Part shown: piece after piece, positions 26,741 through 35,973 of the stretch | Layout: every line of letters starts with the position of its first letter | Position numbering within the stretch: position 1 is the stretch's first letter | Origin: Fibrisoma limi BUZ 3 | Lineage (GTDB): Bacteria > Bacteroidota > Bacteroidia > Cytophagales > Spirosomataceae | Assembly (NCBI RefSeq): GCF_000296815.2 | Contig: NZ_CAIT01000006.1 | Span: 564,777 to 628,776 of the forward strand | Reading direction: 5' to 3' | DNA: 64,000 nt | The notes under the pieces: generated by a model | Seen by the model: the letters and a program-made list of their open reading frames with translations, nothing else | The model's database searches: none | Told to the model about the DNA's origin: nothing | Made by a program: the position numbers and the translations under genes

Positions 26741-27715
26741 ATGAAGATAGCATATACTGTTAGTACAGTTAGCCATATACCTTATGCGTTAATTTTGGGT
26801 GAGTCGTTTAAGAAACATAACCCTGAAGATTTATTTATTATATGTATTGTTGATAAACTTGGACATGATTTAAACACGGCTGATTTTGGGCAATTTGATT
26901 ATATAGAAGTGTCCAGATTAGATATATCTTTCTTTGGTGAAATGTGTCAGCGATACAACTTAATTGAATTATGCTCTGCTACTAAACCATTTTTTGCAAG
27001 CTATATATTTGAGTGTTATCCAACTAATGATATTGTACTCTATTTTGATTCAGACATAATGATTTTTAATTCATTGACATACTTAGAGGAAAAACTTAAT
27101 AAATATGATATTTTACTTACTCCACATATAGTATCGGAGCATAACAAGGGAGATCGTAACTTGGAAACTCAAATATTAAATACAGGAATATACAATGCAG
27201 GCTTTTTTGGTTTACGCCGTTCGATTAATACCGATAAAATGCTTTCATGGTGGAAAGATCGCTTGATTACACATGGTTATACAAATTTCATACGCGGTAT
27301 GTACGCTGACCAGCTTTGGCTAAACTTTGTACCTTTATTTTTCGAAGGTGTTCGAGTGGAGATGCATGTAGGATGCAATGTAGCTTATTGGAATTTGCAC
27401 GAACGATCCCTGAAAGCGTCGGGCAACAAGTTCATTGTGAACGACTGTGATCAACTACTTTTCTTTCATTTTAGCGGTTACCACATTGATGAACCATATA
27501 AAATATCGATCTACCACAAACACCTAACTATTACTGAACGTACTGATGTTGAACCTATTTTTTTTATGTATAAACACGCATTGAGTAAGTACGAAAGTTG
27601 GCAATTGCGTCATAAAGCAAACTCATACGTAAGACGCCGAGCGAAGTGGATAGAGTTCATACGGGGTTGGTTGATTGTATTTTTTAACAAAGGAATGGAA
27701 GCTTTGGGGGCATGA
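26741..27715 (+). CDS. GT8-like glycosyltransferase, AT-rich
   Basis: 324 residues. Begins MKIAYTVSTVSHIPYALILG and carries a metal-binding DxD at Asp103-Asp105 in YFDSDIMIFN, followed by a conserved NTGIYNAGFFGLRR segment and the His pair in FFHFSGYHID. These fit a GT-A transferase that uses a nucleotide sugar; the sugar is not readable. Codon use is strongly AT-biased compared with the flanking genes. Its stop overlaps the start of the GT2 gene by four bases (ATGA), so the two are translationally coupled. Confidence 0.82.
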   Translation: MKIAYTVSTVSHIPYALILGESFKKHNPEDLFIICIVDKLGHDLNTADFGQFDYIEVSRLDISFFGEMCQRYNLIELCSATKPFFASYIFECYPTNDIVLYFDSDIMIFNSLTYLEEKLNKYDILLTPHIVSEHNKGDRNLETQILNTGIYNAGFFGLRRSINTDKMLSWWKDRLITHGYTNFIRGMYADQLWLNFVPLFFEGVRVEMHVGCNVAYWNLHERSLKASGNKFIVNDCDQLLFFHFSGYHIDEPYKISIYHKHLTITERTDVEPIFFMYKHALSKYESWQLRHKANSYVRRRAKWIEFIRGWLIVFFNKGMEALGA

Positions 27716-28734
27716 GTTGTAAAGCTTTAAAAACGTCTGTAGCACTTTGTACGTATAATGGGGAAAAGTTTTTGGTAGAACAGTTACATAGTTTAATTAA
27801 CCAAACACAGCTTCCTGACGAACTAGTTATATGTGATGATGGCTCGAATGATAAAACTATTGAAATAGTTCACAAATTTGCTGAGTCAGCACCTTTTTGT
27901 GTGAGGCTATTTCAAAATCTTGTGCCATTGGGAGTAACATATAATTTTGAAAGAGCTGTCTTTTTATGTCGAAACGATATTATCTTTTTATGCGACCAAG
28001 ACGATATATGGGTTCCTACAAAGATTGAGCGTTTAACTGAATTTCTACAATTTAATTTACGGTTTCAAGCCGTTTTTAGTAATGCTGTATTAGTTGACGA
28101 GTATGGGAGTGATCTGAAAAAAACAATCTGGGATTGCGTTGTTTTTAATGAACAAATACGTTCTGCTTGGACTAATAGTTATGCTTTTGATATAAGTTTA
28201 CTGAGCAACCGTATACCGGGTTGTACAATGGCAATAAGGCGAGAATTTGTCAGGTACGTATTGCCATTTCCTGGAGCGTTTGTCACTTGTATGCATGATT
28301 GGTGGTTGGTACTAGCCGCAACGGCATCAAATGCCTTAATGTACATTGACGAACCATTAATTGCTTATCGCCAACATGCAGGGCAGAAGGTTGGTGTTAC
28401 TACACGTAGTGCAGACCGATCATTGCTATCGGACATCATACACCGAAGTGAAAAACAAATAGCAAAGCTTTCTGAGTTACAAGACAAGACTAATTTTGTG
28501 GAAGCATTGATCGAGTACCTTACGTTATTACCATATATAGACGCTTTAAGCATACAGAAAGCTCAAGCTTATAAAGAACATCTTCAACTTCGTCGGAATA
28601 TTCTCTTACGTAGTGTGAGTCGTTTTGGAGCAGTGCTGACCGGGTTATTAAGCGGAAATTATCACCGTTATGCCCGCCCAAATGCTGATTGGACCGATCC
28701 TTGGCGAACAGCGGTAAGTGATTTGGTGGCTTGA
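27712..28734 (+). CDS. GT2-family glycosyltransferase (rhamnosyltransferase-like), AT-rich
   Basis: 340 residues. The GT-A core shows SVALCTYNGEKFLVEQL, ICDDGSNDKT, and LCDQDDIWVPTKIE, all typical of the RfbF/RhlC-like GT2 subgroup used for O-antigen or surface-polysaccharide sugars. It lacks membrane helices. Starts inside the previous gene's stop. The pair is isolated from any larger polysaccharide cluster in this window. Confidence 0.87.
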   Translation: MSCKALKTSVALCTYNGEKFLVEQLHSLINQTQLPDELVICDDGSNDKTIEIVHKFAESAPFCVRLFQNLVPLGVTYNFERAVFLCRNDIIFLCDQDDIWVPTKIERLTEFLQFNLRFQAVFSNAVLVDEYGSDLKKTIWDCVVFNEQIRSAWTNSYAFDISLLSNRIPGCTMAIRREFVRYVLPFPGAFVTCMHDWWLVLAATASNALMYIDEPLIAYRQHAGQKVGVTTRSADRSLLSDIIHRSEKQIAKLSELQDKTNFVEALIEYLTLLPYIDALSIQKAQAYKEHLQLRRNILLRSVSRFGAVLTGLLSGNYHRYARPNADWTDPWRTAVSDLVA

Positions 28735-28818
28735 AAGATATTCATACACTAAGTGTAATTGTAACGTTTGCATTAAGAAAGCGTAGGAAGCATTCTTCAA
28801 ATATATTATTCTCTGCCG

Positions 28819-29037
28819 ATGGGTAATCCTGAATTGCTGATTGAGTTGCTGCGCTATCCAATGCCCTTTGGCAAATACAAAGGTTGCCTGCTTCGGGAGC
28901 TGCCAATGCCGTATCTGGAGTGGTTCGCACAGAAAGGTTTTCCGCCCGGCAAACTGGGTATGCTGCTGCAAACGCTCTATGAAATCAGGCTGAATGGGTT
29001 GGAGTACCTGCTTACTGAGCTGGAAAGAAGGAAGTGA
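28819..29037 (+). CDS. DUF3820 family small protein
   Basis: 72 residues. MPFGKYKGCLLRELPMPYLE and a C-terminal LEYLLTELERRK are diagnostic of DUF3820, a family sometimes called a putative quorum-sensing-regulated virulence factor. It is found next to or within nucleases in other bacteria. It is cytosolic. Codon use returns to the host pattern here, so the AT-rich segment ends before it. Confidence 0.82.
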   Translation: MGNPELLIELLRYPMPFGKYKGCLLRELPMPYLEWFAQKGFPPGKLGMLLQTLYEIRLNGLEYLLTELERRK

Positions 29038-29060
29038 TCCGGACAGGGGCAACGTATATG

Positions 29061-30041
29061 CTATCCGATCATCACCTCCCGGTTATACTTCTGCCGGTAC
29101 TCAATGGGGGAGAGGCCCGTGATTTTCTTGAACGTCAGCCGGAAGGCTTTGGGGTCAGTGTAACCCACGCTGTACATTACCTCGTTGACGTTGTCGCGGG
29201 AGGATTCCAGGCTCATCTTGGCCGCTTCAATCTTCACCCGCTGGATGTATTCGACCACCGAGTTGGAGGTCGCTTTCTTAAACCGCCGTTCGAGGTTCCG
29301 CCGACCAATGGCAAATTGGGATGCTAATTGATCGACCGTAATTTTCTCCTCTACGTTCTGTTCAATGTATTCCTGTGCTTTTCGAATTGCTTCGTCGCCG
29401 TGATCTTTCTGCCCATGGAAGATAATAAACGGCGACTGACTCTGACGCTCAATCTCGATCTGAAACGCTTTCGACATAAACACGGCAATCTGTCGACCGG
29501 CAAATTTTTCGATCAGGTACAGAATTAAATTCAGGTACGAAAAGGCGCCACCGCTGGAGTAAATACCCTGCTCATCGGTAATAATCTTGTCTTCCACCAG
29601 GTTCACGTTGGGGAAAAGCTGGCGAAACTGCTGCGCGGCCATCCAGTGAGTAGCGCACTGCCGACCATCGAGCAATCCGGTCGATGCCAGCAGGAAAGCC
29701 CCCACGCACAAACTACCAACTTCTGCGCCTTTCTGATAATGCTGAATGATCCAGGGGATGAAGTTCTGGTTCATTTCGAGGGTTTTAGGGAGGTCGCCAT
29801 CCAGGGCTGGAACGATGATGAGGTCAGTCTTGCGGATGTTCTCGGTAAGGGCATCAGTATACACGGTGTATTTGCCGCCGGCTACAGGAACCTGTTCTTC
29901 AAGCCCAATCAGTTGTACGTTGAAAAGGGCTGGTTTTCCGATACTTTTTAGGTATTTGTTTACTTCAGTCAGAACCTGGCGGGGGCCTTCCACACTGCCT
30001 AACACAGCCCCTTTAGGAACCAGAATCGATATGTGTTTCAT
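29061..30041 (-). CDS. GlxA-type regulator: DJ-1/PfpI domain plus AraC helix-turn-helix
   Basis: 326 residues. Residues 3-185 form a DJ-1/PfpI-like domain, with SLCVGAFLLASTGLLDGRQC near residue 115 containing the elbow Cys. Residues 220-320 hold two AraC HTH motifs, ITVDQLASQFAIGRRNLERR and VMYSVGYTDPKAFRLTFKKI. GlxA regulators control a wide range of catabolic or stress genes; the effector is not known. It is divergent from the DoxX-like gene 156 bases away and may control it. Confidence 0.9.
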   Translation of the reverse strand: MKHISILVPKGAVLGSVEGPRQVLTEVNKYLKSIGKPALFNVQLIGLEEQVPVAGGKYTVYTDALTENIRKTDLIIVPALDGDLPKTLEMNQNFIPWIIQHYQKGAEVGSLCVGAFLLASTGLLDGRQCATHWMAAQQFRQLFPNVNLVEDKIITDEQGIYSSGGAFSYLNLILYLIEKFAGRQIAVFMSKAFQIEIERQSQSPFIIFHGQKDHGDEAIRKAQEYIEQNVEEKITVDQLASQFAIGRRNLERRFKKATSNSVVEYIQRVKIEAAKMSLESSRDNVNEVMYSVGYTDPKAFRLTFKKITGLSPIEYRQKYNREVMIG

Positions 30042-30197
30042 AGGGTAAATATAACCAAAAATGGTGTCGTAATCTACCCTTTTATTGCCGGAATCACACC
30101 CTAACGTTCAGCGTCCATGCCCATATCTTTGTCATAGAACAACAGCATTAATGAACAATTAAAGCGAACATTTCTAATCAACCCAACAACAAAAACT

Positions 30198-30620
30198 ATG
30201 GAAACGATTAGCCGCCCTATGGTCTCAAATGCTCCCTCCGGCAAAGCTAGAATAAGTAAGATCGGCTACTGGACACTCACGGGACTATTTGCGCTGGCGA
30301 TGCTTATGGATGGAATCGCTGGGGTCGTACAGGAGGAAACCGGCAAAGAAGTAATGCGCCACCTGGGTTATCCTATGAATCTGTTGATCATCTGCGGTAT
30401 TGCTAAAATTCTTGGTGTTGTAGCCATTCTGCAAACCCGATTTCGGACCATCAAAGAGTGGGCTTACGCCGGGTTTGCCATCAACTTTATCGGTGCTTTT
30501 GCGTCCAGAGCATTTGTCGGTGACGGAGCTGACCTGTTGATTCCGCCTGTTGTGATGCTTGCGGTGCTATTTCTGACGTATTATGTTGGGAAGCGGTATG
30601 AGCAGATTAAAGCAGTATGA
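30198..30620 (+). CDS. DoxX-like inner-membrane protein
   Basis: 140 residues with four predicted transmembrane segments (about 25-45, 62-82, 93-110, 115-133). The segment IGYWTLTGLFALAMLMDGIAG and the motif GIAKILGVVAIL match the DoxX-like family. Function of this subgroup is unknown; some members are linked to quinone chemistry or redox stress. Divergent from the GlxA-type regulator. Confidence 0.82.
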   Translation: METISRPMVSNAPSGKARISKIGYWTLTGLFALAMLMDGIAGVVQEETGKEVMRHLGYPMNLLIICGIAKILGVVAILQTRFRTIKEWAYAGFAINFIGAFASRAFVGDGADLLIPPVVMLAVLFLTYYVGKRYEQIKAV

Positions 30621-30631
30621 CAGAAGCCTGT

Positions 30632-30680
30632 TTGTGAAAGCTGGTTGAGGTATACTACGGACTTTAACCAGCTTTCACAA
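30632..30680. terminator. 15-bp hairpin after the DoxX-like gene
   Basis: TTGTGAAAGCTGGTT (30632-30646) is exactly complementary to 30666-30680, with a 19-base loop. It follows the DoxX-like gene. Confidence 0.6.
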
Positions 30681-30731
30681 CAATCCCTTTCTCCTTGCGG
30701 TACTGACACCAATCCCTAAGAAACACGTACT

Positions 30732-31019
30732 ATGGTAGAAGTTTTCAAAACCAATGTCTGCGATGCAAAGCAGGCTCGAATGGTGCTCAACCAAATCCAC
30801 AACACGTTTATAGATTATACTGCCAGCTTTGATCTGGAGGATTGTGACAAGATCCTGCGGGTAGAGTGCCTGACCCGCCCTATCCTGGCCAATGGGCTAA
30901 TCCGATTCCTCGGCGAACTTGGTTATGTGGCCGAGGTCTTGCCGGACGATGATCCACCGGCAGCTTCCCGGCTCTCGACATTCTTATTCGCCGAAGCAGG
31001 AATTAGCCCTTCTGCGTGA
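30732..31019 (+). CDS. Small HMA-like protein lacking the CxxC motif
   Basis: 95 residues. The pattern MVEVFKTNVCDAKQARMVLN, then LRVECL and FLGELGYVAEVLPDD suggests the beta-alpha-beta-beta-alpha-beta fold of heavy-metal-associated domains. The metal-binding CxxC is absent; a single Cys10 is present in the first loop. Metal binding is therefore doubtful. The last 17 bases overlap the end of the serine hydrolase gene on the opposite strand. Confidence 0.7.
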   Translation: MVEVFKTNVCDAKQARMVLNQIHNTFIDYTASFDLEDCDKILRVECLTRPILANGLIRFLGELGYVAEVLPDDDPPAASRLSTFLFAEAGISPSA

Positions 31020-32598
31020 CGGCCTGGAGCTTACCCTGCAAGGTTGGGCGGGGGTCTTTGGTTTTATTCAGTTGGGACAAACTGCTGGCAAAGTCAACGG
31101 CCATGCTGTCGTCACCGAAACGGCAGGTCACCGTATCGTAGTGGGCTGTTTCGATAAAACGCCAGGTCATCTCGAACGTATTGGCGTCCTTCCACGTACC
31201 GCTGCCAGCCACCCGCGATTTCGTTTCACCGGGTACGGGTGTTTTTACCAGTTTCAATGGCATCGGGGAGAAGGTCGTATCGCCTTCGGTCCAGCGGTTA
31301 ATGCCGCAGGTCACCTGATGGTCGCCCTGATCGTCGTGGAGTTTAAAGATGCAGCCGTCTTTGCCAAAGGTCAGGGAGGCTGAGCTGGCGTTCAGTGCAT
31401 TGTTGTCAAAGGTGTAGGTCTGCCCACTGATTCGGGCGGCAATGGGTGAGGTGGATTCAACCACCGGCGGGGCCAGGGCAAGCGTTTTGAGCCGCTGCTT
31501 CAGCGCATCGGTGGCCATTCGGTCGGTCGATAGGCCGGTACCCCGGAGCGCAGGGAGGATGTGATTCCAGACTTCGTTGAGAATGGCCTGCATGTTTGAG
31601 GTTTCCGACGTAATAGCAATCACGGCGTCTTCCTTCGGCAATACGATGCAGTACTGCCCAAACGCACCATCGCCCCGGTACGCGTCGTGCCGACACCGCC
31701 AGAACTGGTAGCCATATCCCTGTAGCCAGTCGCTTTGGTCGCGATTAGTACCGGGTTGCAGAATGTGCTGTCTCGTAGCTTCGTCTACCCAGGCTTCGGG
31801 GAGCAGACGCTTTCCGTTCCAGACGCCTTTTTGCAGGTATAACTGACCGAATTTGGCAATGTCTTCCGTTCGTACCCGCAGCCCCCAGCCACCTACGTTG
31901 ATGCCGTTCGGATCTACTTCCCAGTCAGCTCCTTCGATACCCAGCGGATCAAACAGTCTGGGTTTCAGATACGCCAGTATCGGCTGGCCTGTTACTTTCT
32001 GAACAATTGCCGACAGCATGTAGGTGGCACCGCTGTTGTACACAAAATGGGTTCCTGGTTTGTGCTCTACCGGAAGTGCCAGAAATTCCTTTGCCCAGTT
32101 TTTATTAGCCTCGCCCCGCATCGTTGCGGTCGTGTCCTTATCATGGCCGGTAGACATCGTCAGCAGATCCTGAACCCGCATGACCGCCAGGTTATCGCTT
32201 ACAGTCGCGGGCAGGTCAGACGGAAAAAAGGAAACAACTTTATCGTCTACCGACAGCTTTTTCTCCGCAACCGCCAGGCCAACGGCCGTAGACGTAAAGC
32301 TTTTGCTGAGCGAATAGAGGGTGTGCTTACGCTGAGAAGTGTAGGGGGCCCACCAGCCCTCGGCCACTACCTGACCGTGTCGCAGGACCATCAGGCTGTG
32401 CAGATTCAGTTTGGCTGTTTCTACGGCGTTGACAAAATCAAGCAGGCCGCCCGAAGCAACTCCCTGGCTTTCCGGCGTACTACGGGGAAGTTTGACCGTT
32501 CGGCCAGGTATAGCCCAAAGATCGGTGGAACTGGCTATGCCGAGGCTAACAGCCCCAAAGCCAAGCTGCTTCAGAAAGAGTCTGCGATTGAGTTGCAT
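31003..32598 (-). CDS. Tat-exported serine hydrolase, 6-aminohexanoate-dimer hydrolase-like
   Basis: 531 residues from ATG at 32598. A longer frame to 32907 would add about 100 unrelated residues that antisense the neighbouring gene. The N-terminus NRRLFLKQLGFGAVSLG is a Tat signal. The catalytic Ser-x-x-Lys is SLSK in TLYSLSKSFTSTAVG, the Tyr motif is FVYNSGATYML, and GQYCIVLP stands in for the third box. The C-terminal 140 residues form a beta-rich extra domain. It is related to beta-lactamase-fold amidases and esterases; substrate unknown. Confidence 0.87.
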   Translation of the reverse strand: MQLNRRLFLKQLGFGAVSLGIASSTDLWAIPGRTVKLPRSTPESQGVASGGLLDFVNAVETAKLNLHSLMVLRHGQVVAEGWWAPYTSQRKHTLYSLSKSFTSTAVGLAVAEKKLSVDDKVVSFFPSDLPATVSDNLAVMRVQDLLTMSTGHDKDTTATMRGEANKNWAKEFLALPVEHKPGTHFVYNSGATYMLSAIVQKVTGQPILAYLKPRLFDPLGIEGADWEVDPNGINVGGWGLRVRTEDIAKFGQLYLQKGVWNGKRLLPEAWVDEATRQHILQPGTNRDQSDWLQGYGYQFWRCRHDAYRGDGAFGQYCIVLPKEDAVIAITSETSNMQAILNEVWNHILPALRGTGLSTDRMATDALKQRLKTLALAPPVVESTSPIAARISGQTYTFDNNALNASSASLTFGKDGCIFKLHDDQGDHQVTCGINRWTEGDTTFSPMPLKLVKTPVPGETKSRVAGSGTWKDANTFEMTWRFIETAHYDTVTCRFGDDSMAVDFASSLSQLNKTKDPRPTLQGKLQAVTQKG

Positions 32599-32797
32599 CA
32601 CGGGGTAAACGGACAATAGGCCTTGGTGACTAAAGAACGGACCCGATTGGTTATACTGCTTTGTTTTGCGAAACGGTGGCGCTGCTTCACAGGCCGGATT
32701 GCCCAACGTAGCACCTGCATTGCTTCCAGCAGCCGGGCGTTGCGAACCCGCTACTTTTTTTCGTATTTTCCGCTGATTCAGACCTAACCAAGCAAGT

Positions 32798-33727
32798 ATG
32801 TCATTGTCTCGTCGAACCTTTCTGGCCAGTAGTGGGCTTACCGCTGCGGCTACTGTATTTCCGCACACTTCGCTGCCCGCGGCCCCTGCTCTTAAATCCC
32901 GCATCAAACTTGGCCTTTCGTCCTATTCGTACTGGCACTTCAAAACCGCTAAAGTGCCAATTGAAACGGTGATCGACGAAGCGGCCCGGTTGGGTATTGA
33001 AGGGGTTGATATTCTGCACCGCCAGATGGAAGGTGAAGACAACGCTTATCTGCAAAAGCTCAAGCGACATGCGTTTCTGAATGGAGTGGACCTGATCTGT
33101 CTGTCAATTCATCAGGGATTTGTGTACCCTGACCCCGCCGAACGTCAGAAAAACATTGAACATACCATCAGGGGAATTGAAATGGCGTATAAAATGGGTA
33201 TCCCGTGCCTGCGGTTAAACACTGGTCGCTGGAATACGATCAAGTCGTTTGATGAGTTGATGGCGAAGCGGGGCGTAGAACCCATTCTGGATGGGCATAC
33301 CGAAGATGAAGGCTTTAAATGGGTGATTGATAGTATTGAAAAGTGCCTGCCGAAAGCGGCCGAATGCGGGGTTGTGCTGGCGCTCGAAAATCACTGGGGT
33401 TTATCGTCAACGCCGGAGGGTTTGTTACGTATCCGAAAGGCCATTGATTCGCCCTGGATGGGGGTCTTGCTGGATACGGGGAACTTCCTGGAAAATCCGT
33501 ACGACAAGCTGGCGATGGTTGCGCCGTATGCCAGTTTTGTGCAGGCAAAAACGTATTACGGCGGAGGGGAGTGGTACTCCCTGGAGCTGGATTACAAACG
33601 TATCTTTGATATACTGCGTAAGGCGAATTATCAGGGATACGTATCGCTGGAATTTGAGGGGAAAGAAGCGGCCGAGTCCGGCGTACGCAAGAGCATCGAC
33701 ATGATGCGAAACGCAATGGCCAGTTGA
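32798..33727 (+). CDS. Tat-exported sugar phosphate isomerase/epimerase-type TIM barrel
   Basis: 309 residues. LSRRTFLASSGLTAAATVF is a Tat signal. The barrel (AP endonuclease 2 / xylose isomerase-like) begins KLGLSSYSYWHF. Metal ligands are probably Glu of ALENHWG, Asp of LLDTGNF, His or Gln of VQAKTYY, and Glu of VSLEFEGKE. Family members isomerise or epimerise sugars or cleave lipid-like or nucleoside substrates. Export is unusual for a true sugar phosphate isomerase, so the substrate is probably a free sugar. Confidence 0.86.
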   Translation: MSLSRRTFLASSGLTAAATVFPHTSLPAAPALKSRIKLGLSSYSYWHFKTAKVPIETVIDEAARLGIEGVDILHRQMEGEDNAYLQKLKRHAFLNGVDLICLSIHQGFVYPDPAERQKNIEHTIRGIEMAYKMGIPCLRLNTGRWNTIKSFDELMAKRGVEPILDGHTEDEGFKWVIDSIEKCLPKAAECGVVLALENHWGLSSTPEGLLRIRKAIDSPWMGVLLDTGNFLENPYDKLAMVAPYASFVQAKTYYGGGEWYSLELDYKRIFDILRKANYQGYVSLEFEGKEAAESGVRKSIDMMRNAMAS

Positions 33728-33753
33728 TCGGCCCGTGTGCCTATAAAATGAAG

Positions 33754-33781
33754 CGGGCCAGCGTTTTTAAACGCTGGCCCG
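33754..33781. terminator. 13-bp hairpin between convergent genes
   Basis: CGGGCCAGCGTTT (33754-33766) is complementary to AAACGCTGGCCCG (33769-33781). It lies between the TIM-barrel gene and the molybdopterin enzyme gene. Confidence 0.65.
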
Positions 33782-33804
33782 ACGGCAGGTACGTAGAGCA
33801 ACGC

Positions 33805-35937
33805 CTACGAAACGCCTTTGAATACGTCCTCTTCTACGAACGGCTGATTTCTCAATCGTTTGCCCGTGGCTTTGAAGATAGCGTTGGCTACGGCCGCGCC
33901 CGCCGGTGGCAGTGCCGGTTCGCCAAGGCCGGTCGGATCAATGGTATTTTGAACGAAGTGTACCTCCACCTGCGGAATTTCGCTCAGGCGAATCAGACGG
34001 TAGGTATCGTAGTTCTTTTGCTCCGGAACACCGTCCTTAAAGGTCAGATTGCCGTACATGGCGTGACCAATGCCATCTACGATACAGCCGGTGATCTGTT
34101 GCCGGGCTCCGCTCTGGTTGATCACAACCCCGCAGTCGGCGGCTGCGTACACTTTCTGGAGAACGGGTTTGCCCTGTTTCATCACCACTTCGCCGATCTG
34201 CGCTACGTAGGACCGGTGCGAGAAATAAACGCTGAAGCCCTGCGATACGCCCTTCTTTTTACCCCACTGAGCTTTTTCGGCGGCCAGTTCAATCACACCC
34301 CGCATCCGGTCGATGTCGTATTTGATAGCCCCCGTCGGTTTCTGTTTGGCTTTGGCCAACAGATCCAGGCGAAACTGGACGGGGTCCTTACCGGCGGCCT
34401 GTGCCACTTCGTCAAGGAACGACTGTTCAGCGAAAGCCAGGAAGTTGGTGATCGGTGCGCGCCAGGCTCCGGTCGTGATGGGCGATTTGTGCTCAACGCT
34501 GTCGATCAGCAGGTTTTCAACGGCTCCGGCCGGGAAGTTATCTTCGCGGGTTGAGTTGCCGGAGTTGATACCAACGCCCCGCAGCTTGTAGCCGACCATG
34601 TTGCCCTGGGCATCGAGTGCCGCTTCGAAGCGGTAGCGCACCGCCGGACGGTAGCTGCCTCCGGTCATGTCGTCTTCCCGCGTCCAGATCAGCTTCACCG
34701 GCGCATTGACCAGTTTCGATACCTGAACCGCTTCAATCACGTAGTCAGCCTTGAGCCGCCGACCGAAGCCGCCACCCATGCGTGTCAGTTGCACGGTGAC
34801 CTTATCGGGCGAAATGCCCAGCAGTTTGGCTGTTTCATTGCGGGCCAGTTCGGGCGTTTGCGTAGGGCCAACCAGCTCGACACCATCCGGTCGGACGTGC
34901 GCGAAGAAATTCATCGGCTCCAGCGGGCTGTGCGGCAGAAACGGGCATTGGAACTCGGCCGATACAACTTTGGCCGCCGATTTGAACGCTGCATCCACAT
35001 CGCCGTCTTTCCGCCGGACGGTCGCTTCTTTTTTATCGAGCAGTTCTTTGAATAAGCGGTCGTGGTCGGTAGAACTTTCGAGATTGTCGGCTTTTTCCCA
35101 CTCGATCTTTAAGGCGTCTTTTGCTTTTTTTACCTGCCAGGTCGATTTGCCAACAACGGCTACGTTGTTGTCGTACGTCACTACGTCGACAATGCCTGAC
35201 ATGGCTTTAACTGCGGCTGAATCGACGGACTTGAGCTTGTAACCGAAGGCCGGGCGCTGGATCATGGCGAACAGCATGCCCTCGCGGTAGAAGTCCAGCC
35301 CGAACAGCGGTTTGCCGGTCAGAATTTTGGGGTTATCGACGTTTTTGATCGTCGTACCGATCAGCTTGAAATCGTTGGGGTCTTTCAGCTTAACACTGGC
35401 AGGAACAGCCAGTTGAGACGCTTCGGTGGCTAGCTCGCCGTAGCTGAGCTTCCGCTTACTGGCCGTGTGCAGCACATACCCTTTATCTGTAGTGCATTCG
35501 GCAGCCGGTACGTTCCAGCGTTTGGCGGCTGCTTCGGTTAGCATCTGCCGGGCCGTAGCGCCGGCTTTCCGAAGGCGCTCCCACGAGTGTGGAATGGAAC
35601 CGCTGCCCCCGGCAACCTGCCTTTCAAATTTCTTGGTATCCAGTGGAGCCTGTTCAACAACGACCTTGGTCCAGTCGGCATCCAGTTCCTCTGCCACAAT
35701 GATAGGGAAGGCTGTTTTGATCCCTTGTCCTACCTCCGGATTGGGCGACAAAATGGTAATAATCCCCTGGGGGCTAATGGACAGATAACTGTTAAACCCC
35801 ACACCTGGAGCGGCTGCTGCACCGGCCGCGTTTACGACCGTCGTAGCGGCTTCCGATTCGGCCCAGTTGAAACCCAACAGCAGACCACCTCCGGCCGCTG
35901 CGGCTATTTTTAGAAAATCGCGTCTTGTTGCGGTCAT
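33805..35937 (-). CDS. Molybdopterin-binding subunit of an isoquinoline 1-oxidoreductase-like hydroxylase
   Basis: 710 residues. A Tat signal (ATRRDFLKIAAAAGGGLLLG) is needed for export of the folded cofactor-containing enzyme. The molybdopterin domain shows NPEVGQGIKTAFPIIVAEEL, MGGGFGRRLKADYV, and GLGEPALPPAGAAVANA, whose Glu is the catalytic base near the C-terminus. It is closely similar to IorB-type subunits that oxidise N-heterocycles or aldehydes. The 2Fe-2S partner is encoded 126 bases upstream. Confidence 0.9.
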   Translation of the reverse strand: MTATRRDFLKIAAAAGGGLLLGFNWAESEAATTVVNAAGAAAAPGVGFNSYLSISPQGIITILSPNPEVGQGIKTAFPIIVAEELDADWTKVVVEQAPLDTKKFERQVAGGSGSIPHSWERLRKAGATARQMLTEAAAKRWNVPAAECTTDKGYVLHTASKRKLSYGELATEASQLAVPASVKLKDPNDFKLIGTTIKNVDNPKILTGKPLFGLDFYREGMLFAMIQRPAFGYKLKSVDSAAVKAMSGIVDVVTYDNNVAVVGKSTWQVKKAKDALKIEWEKADNLESSTDHDRLFKELLDKKEATVRRKDGDVDAAFKSAAKVVSAEFQCPFLPHSPLEPMNFFAHVRPDGVELVGPTQTPELARNETAKLLGISPDKVTVQLTRMGGGFGRRLKADYVIEAVQVSKLVNAPVKLIWTREDDMTGGSYRPAVRYRFEAALDAQGNMVGYKLRGVGINSGNSTREDNFPAGAVENLLIDSVEHKSPITTGAWRAPITNFLAFAEQSFLDEVAQAAGKDPVQFRLDLLAKAKQKPTGAIKYDIDRMRGVIELAAEKAQWGKKKGVSQGFSVYFSHRSYVAQIGEVVMKQGKPVLQKVYAAADCGVVINQSGARQQITGCIVDGIGHAMYGNLTFKDGVPEQKNYDTYRLIRLSEIPQVEVHFVQNTIDPTGLGEPALPPAGAAVANAIFKATGKRLRNQPFVEEDVFKGVS

Positions 35938-35973
35938 AAGGTTGATTGGTTACGGCTCATGGCTTACAATGTT

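Noticed and set aside
32599-32907. N-terminal extension of the Tat-exported serine hydrolase
   Set aside because: It would place a Tat signal in the middle of the protein and overlap the divergent TIM-barrel gene.
33724-34554. 276-residue frame opposite the molybdopterin subunit
   Set aside because: Shadow of a well-defined enzyme; no start signal and no family match.
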